A stretch of DNA of 64,000 bases. Origin: Perkinsus chesapeaki (taxonomy: Eukaryota > Perkinsozoa > Perkinsida > Perkinsidae). Of the stretch, positions 1 through 12,742 are shown piece by piece (position 1 is the stretch's first letter; every line of letters starts with the position of its first letter). The notes under the pieces are model-generated. The model saw nothing but the letters and a program-made list of their open reading frames with translations, made no database searches and was not told the origin of the DNA. The stretch is from NCBI GenBank assembly GCA_013115145.1, contig JAAPAO010000081.1, positions 24,182 to 88,181 of the forward strand. Reading direction: 5' to 3'. The translations under genes were made by a program, and so were the position numbers.

Positions 1-1
1 T

Positions 2-226
2 TTTGTTGCAAAAAGGCAGGAGCTTCTCGCCGCGGATCACCCTGGCGAAGTCAGGTGGGACGACTTGGTGAACAGCGGCCTGTATTCCCTGTATCATGCG
101 ATCTACTCTCTAAGAGTGTTCGTAGATGATTGGGTTTGGATCGAATCGGCTGTCCTCGGATTGAAGCCTGTTGTCAGAGCACGATCCCGCGCCCTTAGCG
201 GCGCCCCCTGGACAACCCCTGTTTGA
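2..226 (+). CDS. FUSC-like membrane protein, copy 1, last-exon fragment
   Basis: This is the 3' end of a gene cut by the window edge; 74 codons are open in frame 2 and end in TGA at 224-226. The sequence matches the C-terminal end of copy 2 (475-3090): both have a leucine-rich helix with a VFVD(D/E)W element, then LGLKP and a basic RSRAL(S/T)GAP tail. The helix lies in the soluble C-terminal part of the protein, so no membrane segment is visible here. The same C-terminal signature is absent from copies 3 to 7, which places copies 1 and 2 in one subfamily. Function is inferred only from the neighbours. Confidence 0.8.
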   Translation, partial: FVAKRQELLAADHPGEVRWDDLVNSGLYSLYHAIYSLRVFVDDWVWIESAVLGLKPVVRARSRALSGAPWTTPV

Positions 227-474
227 TAGTTTCCCATTGTATCACGTACGTATTCTGAACACAGTAATTACCGTTCATTTAGTCTTTAGTGTTTTCTGTT
301 CAGCAATCTACTTTGAATCATAGCAATTCTTTCCCCCTACTGTATACTGTACTGCACACTGTCATTTAGCCGTGATATGCTTCCTCGCGTCAGCCGCTGG
401 TGCTTGTTTCGGTGGGATAGTGTGATTGAGGCTAAGTGTTGGTAGGTTTTTGTTCCTCTTTAGTGTCCTACTCT

Positions 475-3090
475 ATGGTCGAGCGGCTCCCATCTATACC
501 GGTATACAAATTGCTCACAGCATTATACACGGGCGTGATGGCGTGCCTTTGTTCGTGGGCCATATTTATTACACCCGATGGCCGAGGCGCTAACATGACT
601 GTAAGTTGCTAAGTCACTAAACTGCTATTAGCAATGGCTTTTCCTCCAGGTACTTGCGCCAATCTGGGCTTTGGTTTCTTCCTTCCTTAACATCCACGAC
701 AATTACGATCAGTCTCTTAGATCCATTGCAGGTGCCTTTATTGGCCTCTTCTTCACTGAGCTTATTGCTATTGTCATCACAGCCGGCAACACCGTCGAGT
801 ATGACGATTGGATCGGCGTGGCCGTGGCGTTCCCTGTCTGCTTCCTCATGGCCCTTGGTGATGTGGCGACCGGCAGCAAGCTATCCAACGTATTCCGCTC
901 CGATGTGGCCATGGAGGCTATGTATATTCCTATTGCCTTCCCAGGCGGCCGGCCCTTCTTACATGGTGCGCTCACCGCTGCAGCTTTCATGGTTGGCTCT
1001 ACAGAATCGTTCATAGCTACTAGTATTCTCAACGCCTTCAACCTTCTTCCCCGTAAAGATCTGCCGGCAATACCGGCGTTCGCGAAGCGTGCAGCTGATT
1101 ACTACGAGACCTTAACGGCGTACTGGACTAGCGGTATGGAGCACAACGACTTCGTGGACCGTCAAAGAAAGGTCTTCGAGGAGTCTTGGAGAGCGGCCTC
1201 AAGAGAGGCGCCAACTCCAGAGCTTCGTAGTGTAATTTACCGCATGGCTTCCGGCCTGATCGCCCTGAGAGATACGATGAACGATGGCCGCTACAGTGAG
1301 GGAATGCTGGAACACATATGGCATCCGTTGATGCCCGATATTGTTGAACTGAGGCTCGAAGTGGTCTACTGGCTCAGGACCACAGCAAAGCCTATCAACA
1401 CCGAGAAGGACATCGAACAGACCGATCTTATGAACCTCGCAACTGAACTGAGCAGCAGACTCAGTCAGGAATCTATCTCATATAGTGAGAAGGTCCTCGA
1501 GGGCGAGTCCTCCCTGTCCCCAGCTAACGACATTGTGAGATTCCAGTTTGCCATGTCTCTGATTGCCAAGTTTGCTGTTCTGTCCGACGAGTTCTATACT
1601 TTAGTTCGACGCCAGCAGAAGGCAGAAGGACCTCCACTTAAATGGGTAAGATCTGGTCTCTATGCTGCTTGTTAGCATATGAATTTTTGCTCTTCTTTTA
1701 GTATAACTGGTGGGGCCGACTTACACGTTATCTCTCCGAATGCAAGAAGTATTGGATACATTGGTGGCATCTCCCATTTTGGGCCTACGGCAATATGACC
1801 CTCAGGCAGAGGCTCGTACATCCGTTGAGGCTGTCAATTACCATCACTGCTTTCGCGTTCCCCTTGGTAGCCTGGGCCCATCAGGATCCCCTTATCGAGA
1901 CCTTTGGGTTCTGGGCCTTGGTTCCCTTGTTGTTCTGCTTCTTGGGTACACCAGGAGCTTCATTGGTGAAGGGTACCAGGCGTATTGTTGGCACTATTCT
2001 GGCTGCTTGTCTTGGTATGGCTTGTATTGAGGGTAACTACAACAGCGTTCCGGCGTATGTTGTAGAGATGTTTGTTGCGGTGTCCATCGGCAAGCTAGGT
2101 GCTCTCTATTCTAACATCGATTACGCCGGTACTGTATTTGCTTTCACATGGATGTTGGTTGGTATTGTACCCACTCTGGGCTCGGAGCCTACGAAAGACG
2201 ATATGATCACCTGGGCACTGTGGCGTTTGGCCATGACGCTGATCGGCACTGTTGGCAATATGGTGGTAGCTACCTTCGTCTTCCCGACCTTCGCGTTTGA
2301 GAAGCTCAACGGCGAGACCGCTCACGAGCTCATGGCGCAATCCCAGCTGGTCTCGATGGCCATTGAACAGCTTTGCGCTGTGGAGAAGGGCCCATGCGTG
2401 AACCCTGATGACAAGCGTGTTGAGAGCGGTGATGAGTTCTTCAAGTCCGGTGATTATAGGTATCAGCTTCTTCCTGATGCCAAGGCCGAGGAACTGGTCC
2501 TCAATAGAACAGCTATCATTGACGACACCACTCGAGCCGTTATTAAGTCCCAATACGACGTAGACATGATGGGCCGTTCTTCCATGGTAGCTCATACGAC
2601 CATCTCGGACTGTACTCGCCAGATTGCTGACCCCACTATCACTCTTCTGTTGGACCCTCTTCGGTCTAGTCTACATAAAGTGGCTATCGCACTGAATGAT
2701 TCGGCTTCTAAGATGGCCTTGAAAATACTAGACCAGAGCAAGCGAGGCAGTAAGAGCATCAGAGAGTTCGAGCTGCCATATGAAAGCAGCCAAGTGAACG
2801 TTGAGATGCAACGAGCCCTCGACATCTTCGTTGCCAGAAGAGAGGTCATGCTTGCCGGTGACGAGAAGAATCTGGAAAGCTGGGCCAGCGCAATCCAGGG
2901 TGGCCTCTACGGCCTCTTCCATTCATTATATACATTGCGTGTGTTTGTCGACGAATGGGTCCATATGGAATCGCGAATCTTGGGCTTGAAGCCAGCGTCT
3001 CGCAGGTCTCGAGCACTCACTGGTGCTCCCGAAGAGTGGAGCAAGGATTCGTCGAAGACTCCTCGTCATGGTTCAATGGTCCAACTATAA
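475..3090 (+). CDS. FUSC / aromatic-acid-exporter-like membrane protein, copy 2
   Basis: Three exons, 475-600, 650-1645 and 1702-3090, joined in phase 0 by introns of 49 and 56 nt, give about 836 residues. The protein has two halves, each with several hydrophobic segments followed by a long soluble helical region. The second half carries KGTRRIVGT, the basic-Arg-Gly motif typical of FUSC, ArAE and plant ALMT membrane proteins. Such proteins export aromatic or organic acids or conduct anions; the substrate cannot be read from sequence. The start is the first ATG of an exon that has no upstream in-frame extension and opens directly into a transmembrane segment. Unlike copies 3 to 7, its first half lacks the LLETAMGGG motif and has a diverged loop. 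Family assignment is inferred from topology and motif, not from a search. Confidence 0.8.
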
Positions 3091-3932
3091 ACCACATATA
3101 TCACATTTACGTATCGTGCCCTTCTCTTACCATCATCTCCATTTTAGTGCCATAGTTGTCCGTCGCTGGTGACGGCAACTGTGCAGTTTGTCCTTCGGTG
3201 CTGTACGTGATACAATGCACAGTTTATCGCGTGCCGCCCTCCCTGGACGCCCGCAGTGATGACGCAACAGCCCGGAGGTAAGTGAGCATCTTGAATGATC
3301 TGTGAGTCTAGATTGTATAAATTGCGGATGTGTATAAACCCCTAGTGATTAAAGCTTAGGGTCGTACCATTGTGCAGATCGTTCAGTTTCTACTTGTGTC
3401 CACTGTCCAAACCTGTTTGCGGTAACTGAATGGTTTGATTGTTGTTGCAGAGTTGTACCCCCTTTCCTACTTGGAGAATACTGTTGGGTTGAAGCACTTC
3501 ATACTCAGGACTACGTATGTGCAGCAAGGCTACGCTTCTAGCTTTCTGCATTGCATTGTTTTTCGAATTTGAACTCACAATTGATATGCGCATCACCTTT
3601 AGGTAATTAGTAATTACTAACTACTTCAATTACTGACCCACTCCTCATTGTGATTGAACAAGGCGGTCGTATATCCGTTATCATCAAGACATAATTATAA
3701 TCCTTTTCACCATCTTATATTTCAGGCAATGGGCATCCTGCTGACTTGCGCTTCACTTCGTAGTTGTCATGCTTCCCATAATATCGGACACTTCATTGGT
3801 CATCATCTGTTTGCACTAATAACATATTTGCCTATGCTGCGCTCGGTCTACACCATAAAGGCGACACCTTTCTTGCACAGCGTACGCTGTGACTTGAGAA
3901 TCATTCTTTCAGTGCTTAGTGCCTTCATATTT
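3091..3932. other. Intergenic, 842 bp, with one decayed FUSC exon piece
   Basis: No gene is supported here. Around 3720-3757 the sequence resembles the intron-1 acceptor and the first codons of exon 2 of the neighbouring genes (compare 7181-7220), which suggests a relic of an extra array member. The rest shows short open frames only and no recognisable promoter element. Confidence 0.5.
3715..3760 (+). pseudogene. Remnant of FUSC-like exon 2 start
   Basis: A TTTCAG acceptor-like string is followed by about 30 bases close to the start of exon 2 in copies 3 and 4: an ATGG(G/C)CATCCTG core, then a TTACTTGCGC-like stretch. The frame closes soon after and no downstream exon homology follows before the true exon 1 of copy 3 at 3933. 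It is short, so chance similarity is not excluded. Confidence 0.4.
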
Positions 3933-6597
3933 ATGAAGCCTCGTTGCACGCCAACGTCTTACCAGCTCCCACAGTATCCTCGATACCGCCTGCAGGTTGC
4001 GGTCTATACCGGCATCCTCGTGTGTATCTGCGCTGTTCCTCAATTTGTCCCCGCACTTCAGCAGGCCCTGCAGCAGCACCTTTATGTAAGTCCGTATGCT
4101 CATCTATTTTGCCGAATGATGGTCTTTCATCTCGTACCTTTCCCGCGGACCCCCCCCCGTATTCTATCTTCCAGATACTGGCAATCATGTTCACCTCCGA
4201 TACTGCCACACTAAACTCCCAGACCTTTACCGTTGGCGCTTGGAATATCCTGATAACCATGTATGTCGGATCCTCTGTTGGTTGCATTATTGTTCTTCTT
4301 GAGACTGCTATGGGCGGCGGTGTCTACAACCACTTCTTTGGTGTATTGCTTGCATTCCCTTTTATACTGTTCTCTAGCATGGTCCAAGCAACCTCAAAGT
4401 GCAAACTGGCTGAGTTTTACAACTACATCAATGGCAATATGATGCTGGCTGCAGTAGTAGCTTTCTCTGATACCGAACCGCTCAAGTATATGTACTCTGC
4501 TATGTTCGCAGGCGCTCTATCGTTTGCCTTGCTTCTCGTATTAACATGGACCCTCAATCTCGTTGGTTTGCTCCCCTGCGCGGCCCCCGCACCTCTACCT
4601 GCGTTCGAGCATGCGGCCGCCACCAGTTTTCAAACTAATGTTTGGTACATCTTGGAACGCAATCTACACGAGCATGAGCTAGCCGAGCAAAGGAGGCTGC
4701 TATCCAATGCCCGCAAAGCAGCGCTATCCAACGTTACCGATCCTAGCCTGAGGCTCTGTATATACAGGATGATCAGTACGTTATATGGCTTACGGAGAGC
4801 TGCTCTATATGAACCCTTGAGTGAAGTTGCTGTGGTGAATCTTTGGGAGCCGATGCAGATGGAATTGGGAAAATTGGTTAACAGAGTTACCGCAATACTG
4901 AAACATGAGGTGGAAGTGGAAGATATTCCCGATTTGAAGGCTGCTGCACGTGATGCTCTTATTAAGATAAAAATAATTAGCATCGAGTATACTCGGGCAG
5001 TTGCTGATCAGAAGTCCGTTGTGATTTCTGCTAGAGAGATGGCTCGAGTAGAGTTTGCCATGTTAGCCATACCAAGATTTGCTATACTCGTTGATCGTTA
5101 CTTCAAGCTGAAAGGCAACCAGGAGACTCCAAGACCTTCAATCTGGAGCTACGTAATAAGTTTACGAAGTCACTAGTTGCATTTCTCAAGCAGGTACCCA
5201 TATCCCCTTCAATGAGACACCCCATTGCTTTCATTAAGCGCCCAACGTGGCCACCGGGAACGTCTTTACGAGATAAGTTAGCATTTCCTTTGAGGCTGGC
5301 TATCTCAATCACTATTGTGTCCGAAGCCGCTCTAGCAATTGGCCAAGTGTATCCTATCCTTCGTACTGAAGGCTATTGGTTCTGCCTCCCCGTGCTAACA
5401 TGCTTCCTCCCCACTGTTGGGTGGACTATCGTAAAGGGCTCAAGGCGCTTGCTGGGCGTTCTACTCGGAGGTTCTCTTGCTATGCTGATTGTCTACATCA
5501 ATTCGATGGACATTCCTGCTGTGATGGTGGAGCTCTTCCTAGTGGCTTCTGTGGGAAAGTTCTTCGCCCAAGACCCAAGGGTTGGTTACTTTGGCTACCA
5601 AACTGTTACAACGTTTTCTATTGTTGGCGTCTGCAATGCTCTGGACTCGGAACTGGATGGTGATGCTCGCATAGCTTTGGCCTGGCTACGAATGCTGTTC
5701 ACAATGACGGGACTGTTCACCGCTATCTTCCTATCATTGGTATCGTCCCCGTCATTCTGTGGTCGCCGCCTGGCATTACAAACCAGCAAGGAGCTCGTTT
5801 GTATGTCCAATGCAGTTTCAGCGTTAGTCGAAGGAATAATCTCCAGAGAGCCTGATGGCTTCACATTCCCAGAGCACGGTCTGCCTACAATGGTCGAAAT
5901 GGGTTTGACTCTTCTCAATGAAGACAACGCTCGCTCGGCAGAGAAGCCTTGGTTCCGTGAAGAAGCTGTGTATCTCCAGCTTATCCATGCTAGCTCAACG
6001 CGCTGCTCCGTCCCTGCCAAGTGTCTTTCCGCCGCTCAGGATGATGTTGCGAGGCTCAGCAGAAGTACCGTCGTTGTTGAAGAAGTGTTTCGGAGTTGTT
6101 ACAGGACGATGAGCCCAGCAGCCGACAGACTGCTGCTGGATCCTATCAGACCTTTATTAGATGACGTCGCGAGACATCTGCAACGATCGGCTCAAGAATT
6201 GGATCGTACACTGCGCAGCATCGTGGACCCAGAGTTCGCAGTACGCTGGGCTGAGGAAACCTTGGAGTCAATGCTGTATTTGTATGCTACATTCGATGAG
6301 AACAGGACAAAGCTTCTTTTCAAACGTACCTGGGCAGCCGAAGGTGAAGTAACTGACTCTACCCATATGATCCAAGTTATGAGTAGTGGCGGTGTCGGCC
6401 TTCATGAAGCTATCCATGCTATAAACACATTTATAGAAGATTGGGTTACGGTTGTTAACAAGCTGTTGGGATGTCAACTGAGTATCCCTAACTCTGCGGT
6501 GGAAGCTAGCATTTCTTCTCTTGAGATGTTCGAGACCAAAGCAGTCTCTGACGGCAACGGTATTCCCCGCATCCGAGCTGGCACTTGCGCATACTAA
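3933..6597 (+). CDS. FUSC-like membrane protein, copy 3
   Basis: Exons 3933-4085, 4175-5152 and 5194-6597 join in phase 0 (introns 89 and 41 nt) to give about 844 residues. Exon 1 encodes a basic start (PRYRLQV) and the first membrane helix. Exon 2 holds the rest of half one with the conserved LLETAMGGGVYNHFFG element, then a helical soluble region. Exon 3 begins with VPISPSMRHP and holds half two, with KGSRRLLG followed by glycine-rich and leucine-rich helices, then a C-terminal soluble domain ending near LGCQLS. Large parts of exons 2 and 3 are nearly identical in DNA to copies 4 and 5. The role is inferred to be transport of an organic or aromatic anion across a membrane; the substrate is unknown. 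Confidence 0.82.
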
Positions 6598-6956
6598 ACC
6601 GTTCAGTGTGGTGTACTGCTCAAGTATAATATGTTTTAACGTCTTTGTGTCTTATTTCCTTTTCCGTGCGTCTTCCAAATTGAACAAGGATATCGCATAA
6701 CGTTAGGATTTGCGTGGGTAGGTACTTTAGTTCCTTTATAGGAGAATAATAACTTTTGTGTTTCCGGTGGGTAAGACATTCACGGCCTTCGTCATGCTCG
6801 CTTAACCACTCGCCCACATTATCTAGTTCGTTGCTCAGCTTGGCTCACGCCCTTCTCTGGTGGACGTCCTTGCTTGAGACAGGCTCTTTATCGTGGCACT
6901 ATATTGTCGATCTTGTGCTGCTAGTTCTCTCCGATAGGTTCAGTGATATTGTACGT
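6598..6956. other. Intergenic spacer, 359 bp
   Basis: No gene is seen. The last 45 bases form a leader conserved upstream of copy 5 (see 6912-6956). The rest is T-rich and probably holds the 3' UTR of copy 3 and the promoter of copy 4. Confidence 0.5.
6912..6956 (+). repeat. Conserved 5' leader of copies 4 and 5
   Basis: The 45 bases just before the ATG of copy 4 match those before copy 5 (9978-10022) at all but about two positions, ending in the same TGATATTGTACGT string. This shows that the duplication or conversion tract includes the 5' UTR. It may also hold a shared start-site or trans-splice acceptor signal, which I cannot verify. Confidence 0.6.
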
Positions 6957-9619
6957 ATGGCAACGAAGTCTCGTGCCGCTTCCGTGCCATCCCGCCTGCC
7001 GCAGTATCCTCGATACCGACTGCAGGTTGCGGCGTATGCCGGCTTTCTAGCGTGTATCTGCGCTGTTCCGCAATTCCTCCCTACACTTCAGCGAACACTG
7101 CAGCAGCACCTTTATGTAAGTCAGTATTCCTGTCATTTCTAGTGGATTTCATAATTTTTTTCCTCTTCATATTTGGTATTTCAGGTAATGGCCATCCTGT
7201 TTACTTACGCCGCAGCCACGCTCAACTCTAAAACCTTCATGGTTGGTCCCTGGAATCTTCTGATATCTATTTGCACTGGATCCTCTGTTGGTTATGCTAT
7301 CGTTCTTCTCGAGACTGCTATGGGCGGCGGTGTCTACAACCACTTCTTTGGTGTTTTGCTTGCATTCCCTTTTATACTGTTGTCTAGCATGGTCCAAGCA
7401 ACATCAAAGTGCAAGCTGGCTGAGTTTTACTCGTATATTCCCGGTAACTTAATGATCGTAGCTGTTGTTGCATTCTCTGCATCCGAGCCGTTAAGGTGTT
7501 TGTACTCGGCTATGTTCGCAGGTGTTTTCATGTTTGTGGTACTCCTCACAATAACAGGGGCACTTAATATCCTTGGTTTGCTCCCACTCGCAGCACCCGA
7601 ACCTCTGGCTGCCTTTGAGCATGCAGCTGCTACTGGTTTTCAAATGAGTGTATGCTATGTTCTGGACGGTGATCTACACCAGCGTGAGATGGCGGAGCAG
7701 CGCCAACAGCTAGTGATTGCCCGCCGAGCAGCCTTAACCAGCGCATCCGATGCCAATCTCAGGCTTTGCATATTTAGAATGATTAGTACTTTGTATGGTT
7801 TGCGGAGAGCTGCACGATATGAGCCCTTCAGTGAGACCGCAGTGATACATTTATGGGAGCCGATGCAGATGGAGTTGGGAAGATTGGTTACCAAAGTTAC
7901 CGCACTACTGAAGCACGAGGTGGAAGTGGAAGATATTCCCGATTTAAAGGCTGCTGCACGTGATGCTCTTATTAAGATAAAAAAGATTAGCATCGAGTAT
8001 ACTCGGGCAGTTGCTGATCAGAAGTCCGTTGTGATTTCTGCTAGAGAGATGGCTCGAGTAGAGTTTGCCATGTTAGCCATACCAAGATTTGCAATACTCG
8101 TTGATCGTTACTTCAATCTAAAAGAGAAGCAGGAAACTCCAAGACCTTCAATCTGGAGCTACGTAAAAACCTTGCAAATGCCACTGTTACTTTCCCATTT
8201 CTCAAGCAGGTACCCATATCCCCTTCAATGAGACACCCCATTGCTTTCATTAAGCGCCCAATGTGGCCACCGGGAATGTCTTTTCGAGATAAGTTAGCAT
8301 TTCCTTTAAGGCTGGCTGTCTCGATCACTATCACGGTTGAAGCCGCCTTGGGAGTTGGCCAAGCGTATCCTATCCTTCGTACAGAGGGCTTTTGGTTCTG
8401 CCTGCCAGTGTTAACATGCTTCCTTCCCACCGTCGGATGGACCATAGGGAAGGGCTCAAGGCGTATGCTTGGTGTTTTGATTGGCGGTGCTCTTGCTATG
8501 CTGATTGTTTACGTCAACTCGATGAATATTCCTGCTGTGATGGTGGAGCTCTTCCTCGTCGCTTCTGTGGGGAAGTTTTTCACCCTAGACCCGAGAATTG
8601 GTTATTTGGGATTTCAAACTGTTGTCACTTTCACTATTGTTGGCGTCTGTAATGCTCTCGATCCTGCACTGGATGGCGATATTCGCATAACCCTGGCGTG
8701 GCTGCGAATGCTATTGACCGTTTTAGGGTTATGCACCGCTATCTTCCTATCATTGATATCGTACCCGTCATTCTGTGGAAGGCGCCTAGCAGTGCAAACC
8801 AGCAAAGAGCTTCTCTGCGCGTCCGATGCAGTGTCGGCACTGGTGAAAGGAGTGACAGCCAGAGAGCCCGATGGCTCAGTAAGCCCAGAAGAGCGTGGCA
8901 TGCCTACAATGGTCGACATCGGCATGAGTCTGTTGAAGGAAGATAGCGCTCGATTGGCGGAGAGGCCGTGGTTCGATGAAGAGGCTATGTATCTCCAGTT
9001 TATTCATGCTAATCCAACGCGCTGCTCTGTCTCTGCAAAGTGTCTTGCCGCCGCTCAGGGTGATGTGGCGCGGCTCAGCAGAAGTGCCGTTGTCGTTGAA
9101 CAAGCTTTTTGGAGTTGCGACAAGAAGATGAGCCCGGCAACCGATAGGCTTCTTCTGGGCCCCATCAAACCTTTATTAAATGATGTTGTAAAACACCTAC
9201 AACTATCGGCTCAAGCTTTGGACGGTACACTGCATGGAGTCGTAGACACAAAGCCTGCAATCTGTTTGGCAGAGGAGACACTAGAACTGATGCTATATTT
9301 ATATGCTACGTTCGAGGAGAATAGAGCGAATCTACTTTTTAAGCGCACCTGGGCAGCTGAGGGTGAAGTAACCGAGTCTACTCATATGGTTGAGGTCATG
9401 AACAGTGGTGGCGGTGTCGGTCTCCATGAAGCAATACACGCTATAAATGCGTTCGTGGAGGACTGGGTTACGGTTGTAAACAGTTTATTGGCGTGCCAAC
9501 TCAGTATCCCTAATTCGGCAGCTGAAGCGCCTGTCTCATCGTTCGGAAGCATCGATACATGTCCGGGCTCCACTAATAGCGAGTTTACCCGCCTGCGAGC
9601 TGGCACTTGCGCATATTAA
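6957..9619 (+). CDS. FUSC-like membrane protein, copy 4
   Basis: Exons 6957-7115, 7185-8162 and 8210-9619 join in phase 0 (introns 69 and 47 nt), giving about 848 residues. Half one carries LLETAMGGGVYNHFFG. Half two carries KGSRRMLG at about residues 460-467 within several hydrophobic helices, then a soluble domain containing the glycine motif SGGGVGLHEA. The start is the ATG of an exon encoding LPQYPRYRLQV, found at the same place in copies 3, 5 and 6. Exon 2 has exactly the length of exon 2 in copies 3, 5, 6 and 7. Its terminal 200 bases are almost base-identical to those copies, while the middle of the gene differs at many silent sites. Confidence 0.83.
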
Positions 9620-10022
9620 ACTCAGCATGTGTTCTCTATGCATCCTATATTATTAAGCCTTTGTATCCTATTTCCTTTCCCATACGCACTCCTGATTGAA
9701 CAAGGAAGTCATATAACGTTGAACTTGATCTGGATAGATTCCTTATTTGCTTATCCTCTGGAGTATAGTCGTTGCGTTCCCGTGCGTGGCAGCGCTTTTG
9801 GCCTCTGCGATGAAGGGTCCTTGTGGTTCTCAGCGAAGACTCAATGAAGATTCTCACTAACAACCTCACCCCCGGGGTGAGTCACCCCCAACGTGCATCC
9901 TATCAACTTCGCATTGGTGGACTTGCGCTTTTTCCCTTCACACCGTTGTTTAAGTGTCGTTGAGCTGCCTTGGCGAACTTGTGCTGCTAGTTCTCTACGA
10001 TAGCTTCAGTGATATTGTACGT
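9620..10022. other. Intergenic spacer, 403 bp
   Basis: No gene is seen. It contains the conserved leader at its end (9978-10022) and a G/C-rich CCCCCGGGG-like palindromic patch near 9870-9880. Confidence 0.5.
9978..10022 (+). repeat. Conserved 5' leader, second copy
   Basis: Near-identical partner of 6912-6956, placed directly upstream of the ATG of copy 5. Confidence 0.6.
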
Positions 10023-12742
10023 ATGACAACGAAGTCTCGTGGCGCTTCCGTGCCATACCGCCTCCCGCAGTATCCTCGATACCGACTGCAGGTTGCGGCG
10101 TATGCCGGCTTTCTAGCGTGTATCTGCGCAGTTCCGCAATTCTTGCCTACACTCCAGCGAACACTGCAGCAACATCTTTATGTGAGTAGCAGCGGCCGTC
10201 CCTACCGATTTTGTTGCAGCAGCAATGGATTGGTTGGCTTCGGCTTCGTACGGTTCTCTATGCTCCGGCCTCTGTGGTGATTGTTCAACTTAGCTGTTAT
10301 TGCATTTCAGGTGATGGCCATCATGTATACGTATGGAGGAGCAACGCTTAACTCGAAGGCCTTCAAGGTTGGCCCTTGGCGACTTCTGATAACTTCTTGT
10401 CTTGGATCCTCTGTTGGTTATGCTATCGTTCTTCTCGAAACTGCTATGGGCGGCGGTGTCTACAACCACTTCTTTGGTGTTTTGCTTGCATTCCCTTTTA
10501 TACTATTGTCCAGCATGGTCCAAGCAACATCAAAGTGCAAACTGGCTGAATTCTATTCCTATATCAATGGCAACTTAATGCTCATATCAGTCGTCGCTTT
10601 CTCCGGTACCGAGGCTCTCAAGTGTATGTACTCTGCCATTTTCGCAGGAGTTCTGTCCTTTGTTGTATTGTTCGTTTGCACGGGGACACTCGATCTTCTT
10701 GGTTTGCTGCCACTTGCAGCTCCCGAGCCCCTATCGGCATTCGAACACGCTGCGGCCACCAGTTTCCAATCGAACGTCAGTTACATTCTGGATGGAGACC
10801 TGCATCTTCGTGAACTCACAGAGCAGCGACAACAATTGGTCAGTGCTCGTAAAGCAGCATTAGCCAGCGTCCCCGATGCTGACCTGCGGCTCTGTATCTT
10901 CCGAATGACGAGTACGCTCTATGGCCTACGGAGAGCTGCACGATTTGAGCCTTTCAGTGAAGCCGCAGTGGTACATTTGTGGGAGCCGATGCAGATGGAG
11001 TTGGGAAGATTGGTTACCAAAGTTACCGCACTACTAAAGCATGAGGTGGAAGTGGAAGATATTCCCGATTTGAAGGCTGCTGCACGTGATGCTCTTATTA
11101 AAATAAAAAAGATTAGCATCGAGTATACTCGGGCAGTTGCTGATCAGAAGTCCGTTGTGATTTCTGCTAGAGAGATGGCTCGAGTAGAGTTTGCCATGTT
11201 AGCCATACCAAGATTTGCAATACTCGTTGATCGTTACTTCAAGCTGAAGGGTAGTCGCGGTGCTCCAAAGCCATCCTTCTGGCGCTATGTAATAACCTTG
11301 TAAATGTCACTGTTACTTTCCCATTTCTCGAGTAGGTACCCATATCCCCTTCAATGAGACACCCCATTGCTTTCATTAAGCGCCCAATGTGGCCACCGGG
11401 AACGTCTTTACGAGATAAGTTAGCATTTCCTTTGAGGCTGGCTATCTCGATCACTATTGTGTCCGAAGCCGCTCTAGCAATTGGCCAAGTGTATCCTATT
11501 GTTCTCACTGAAGGCTTGTGGTTTGCACTACCTGTGGTAACATGCTTCCTTCCCACCGTCGGATGGACCATAGGGAAGGGCTCAAGGCGTATGCTTGGTG
11601 TTTTGATTGGCGGTGCTCTTGCTATGCTGATTGTTTACGTCAACTCGATGAATATTCCTGCAGTGATGGTGGAGCTCTTCCTCGTCGCTTCTGTGGGGAA
11701 GTTTTTTACCCAAGACCCGAGAATTGGTTACCTTGGGTTCCAAATTGTCACAACATTCACTGTTGTTGGCGTCTGCAATGCTCTCGATCCCGTACTGGAT
11801 GCCGATGCTCGCATAACTCTGGCCTGGCTTCGAATGCTATTAACAGTCACGGGGTTATGCACCGCTATCTTTCTATCATTGATATCGTTTCCGTCCTTCT
11901 GCGGTCGCCGTCTGGCGTTGCAAACCAGCAAAGAGCTTCTCTGCGCATCTAACGCAGTATCAGCGCTAGTCGAGGGAATCATCGCCAGGAAGCCCGACGG
12001 CTCGACGGACCCAGAAGAGCACGGTCTGCCTACTGTGGTCGAAACCGGTTTGAGTCTGTTAAAGGAAGACAGCGCTCGTCTAGCAGAGAAAGCGTGGTTC
12101 GCCGAGGAAGCCGTGTATCTCGCGCTGGTCCGTGGCAGCTCAACGCGCTGCTCCGTCCCTGCCAAGTGTCTTGCTGCCGCTCAAGATGATGTTGCGAGGC
12201 TCAGCAGAAGTGCTGTCGTTGTCGAACAAGTCTTCTGGAGCTGCGACAAGAAGATGAGTCCAGCAACCGATAGACTGCTTCTTGATCCTATTAGACCTTT
12301 GTTGGACGATCTTGCAAAACATCTGCAACGGTCGGCTCAAGAGTTAGATCGTACAATGCGCAGCATCGTGGACCCAGAGTCCGCAGTACGCTGGGCTGAA
12401 GAAACCTTGGAGTCAATGCTGTATTTGTATGCTACATTTGATGAGAACAGAACAAAGCTTCTTTTCAAACGTACCTGGGCAGCCGAAGGTGAAGTAACTG
12501 ACTCTACCCATATGATAGAAGTTATGAGCAGTGGTGGCGGTGTCGGCCTTCATGAAGCTATCCATGCTATAAACGCATTTATAGAAGATTGGGTTACGGT
12601 TGTTAACAAGCTTTTCGCGTGCCAGCTGAGCGTTCCTAACTCCGCTGGTGAAGAAAGTGTTATGTCTTTCGGAAGTCTTGACACCAGTACAGGCTCTAAT
12701 GACAGTGGTATTCGTAGGAGAGCTGAAACGTGTTCATACTGA
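10023..12742 (+). CDS. FUSC-like membrane protein, copy 5
   Basis: Exons 10023-10181, 10311-11288 and 11336-12742 join in phase 0 (introns 129 and 47 nt) and encode about 847 residues. The layout matches copy 4: short basic N-terminus, first membrane half with LLETAMGGG, soluble helical region, second membrane half with KGSRRMLG, soluble C-terminal domain. The first intron is longer than in the other copies. The gene looks mosaic: the start of exon 3 matches copy 3 (for example SLRDKLAFPLRLAISITIV), the centre matches copy 4, and the region near 12415-12606 matches copies 3 and 6. No broken frame is seen. Confidence 0.83.

Noticed and set aside
2095-2595. 166-codon minus-strand frame within FUSC copy 2
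   Set aside because: Shadow of the plus-strand coding exon; similar shadows recur at equivalent places in the paralogs.
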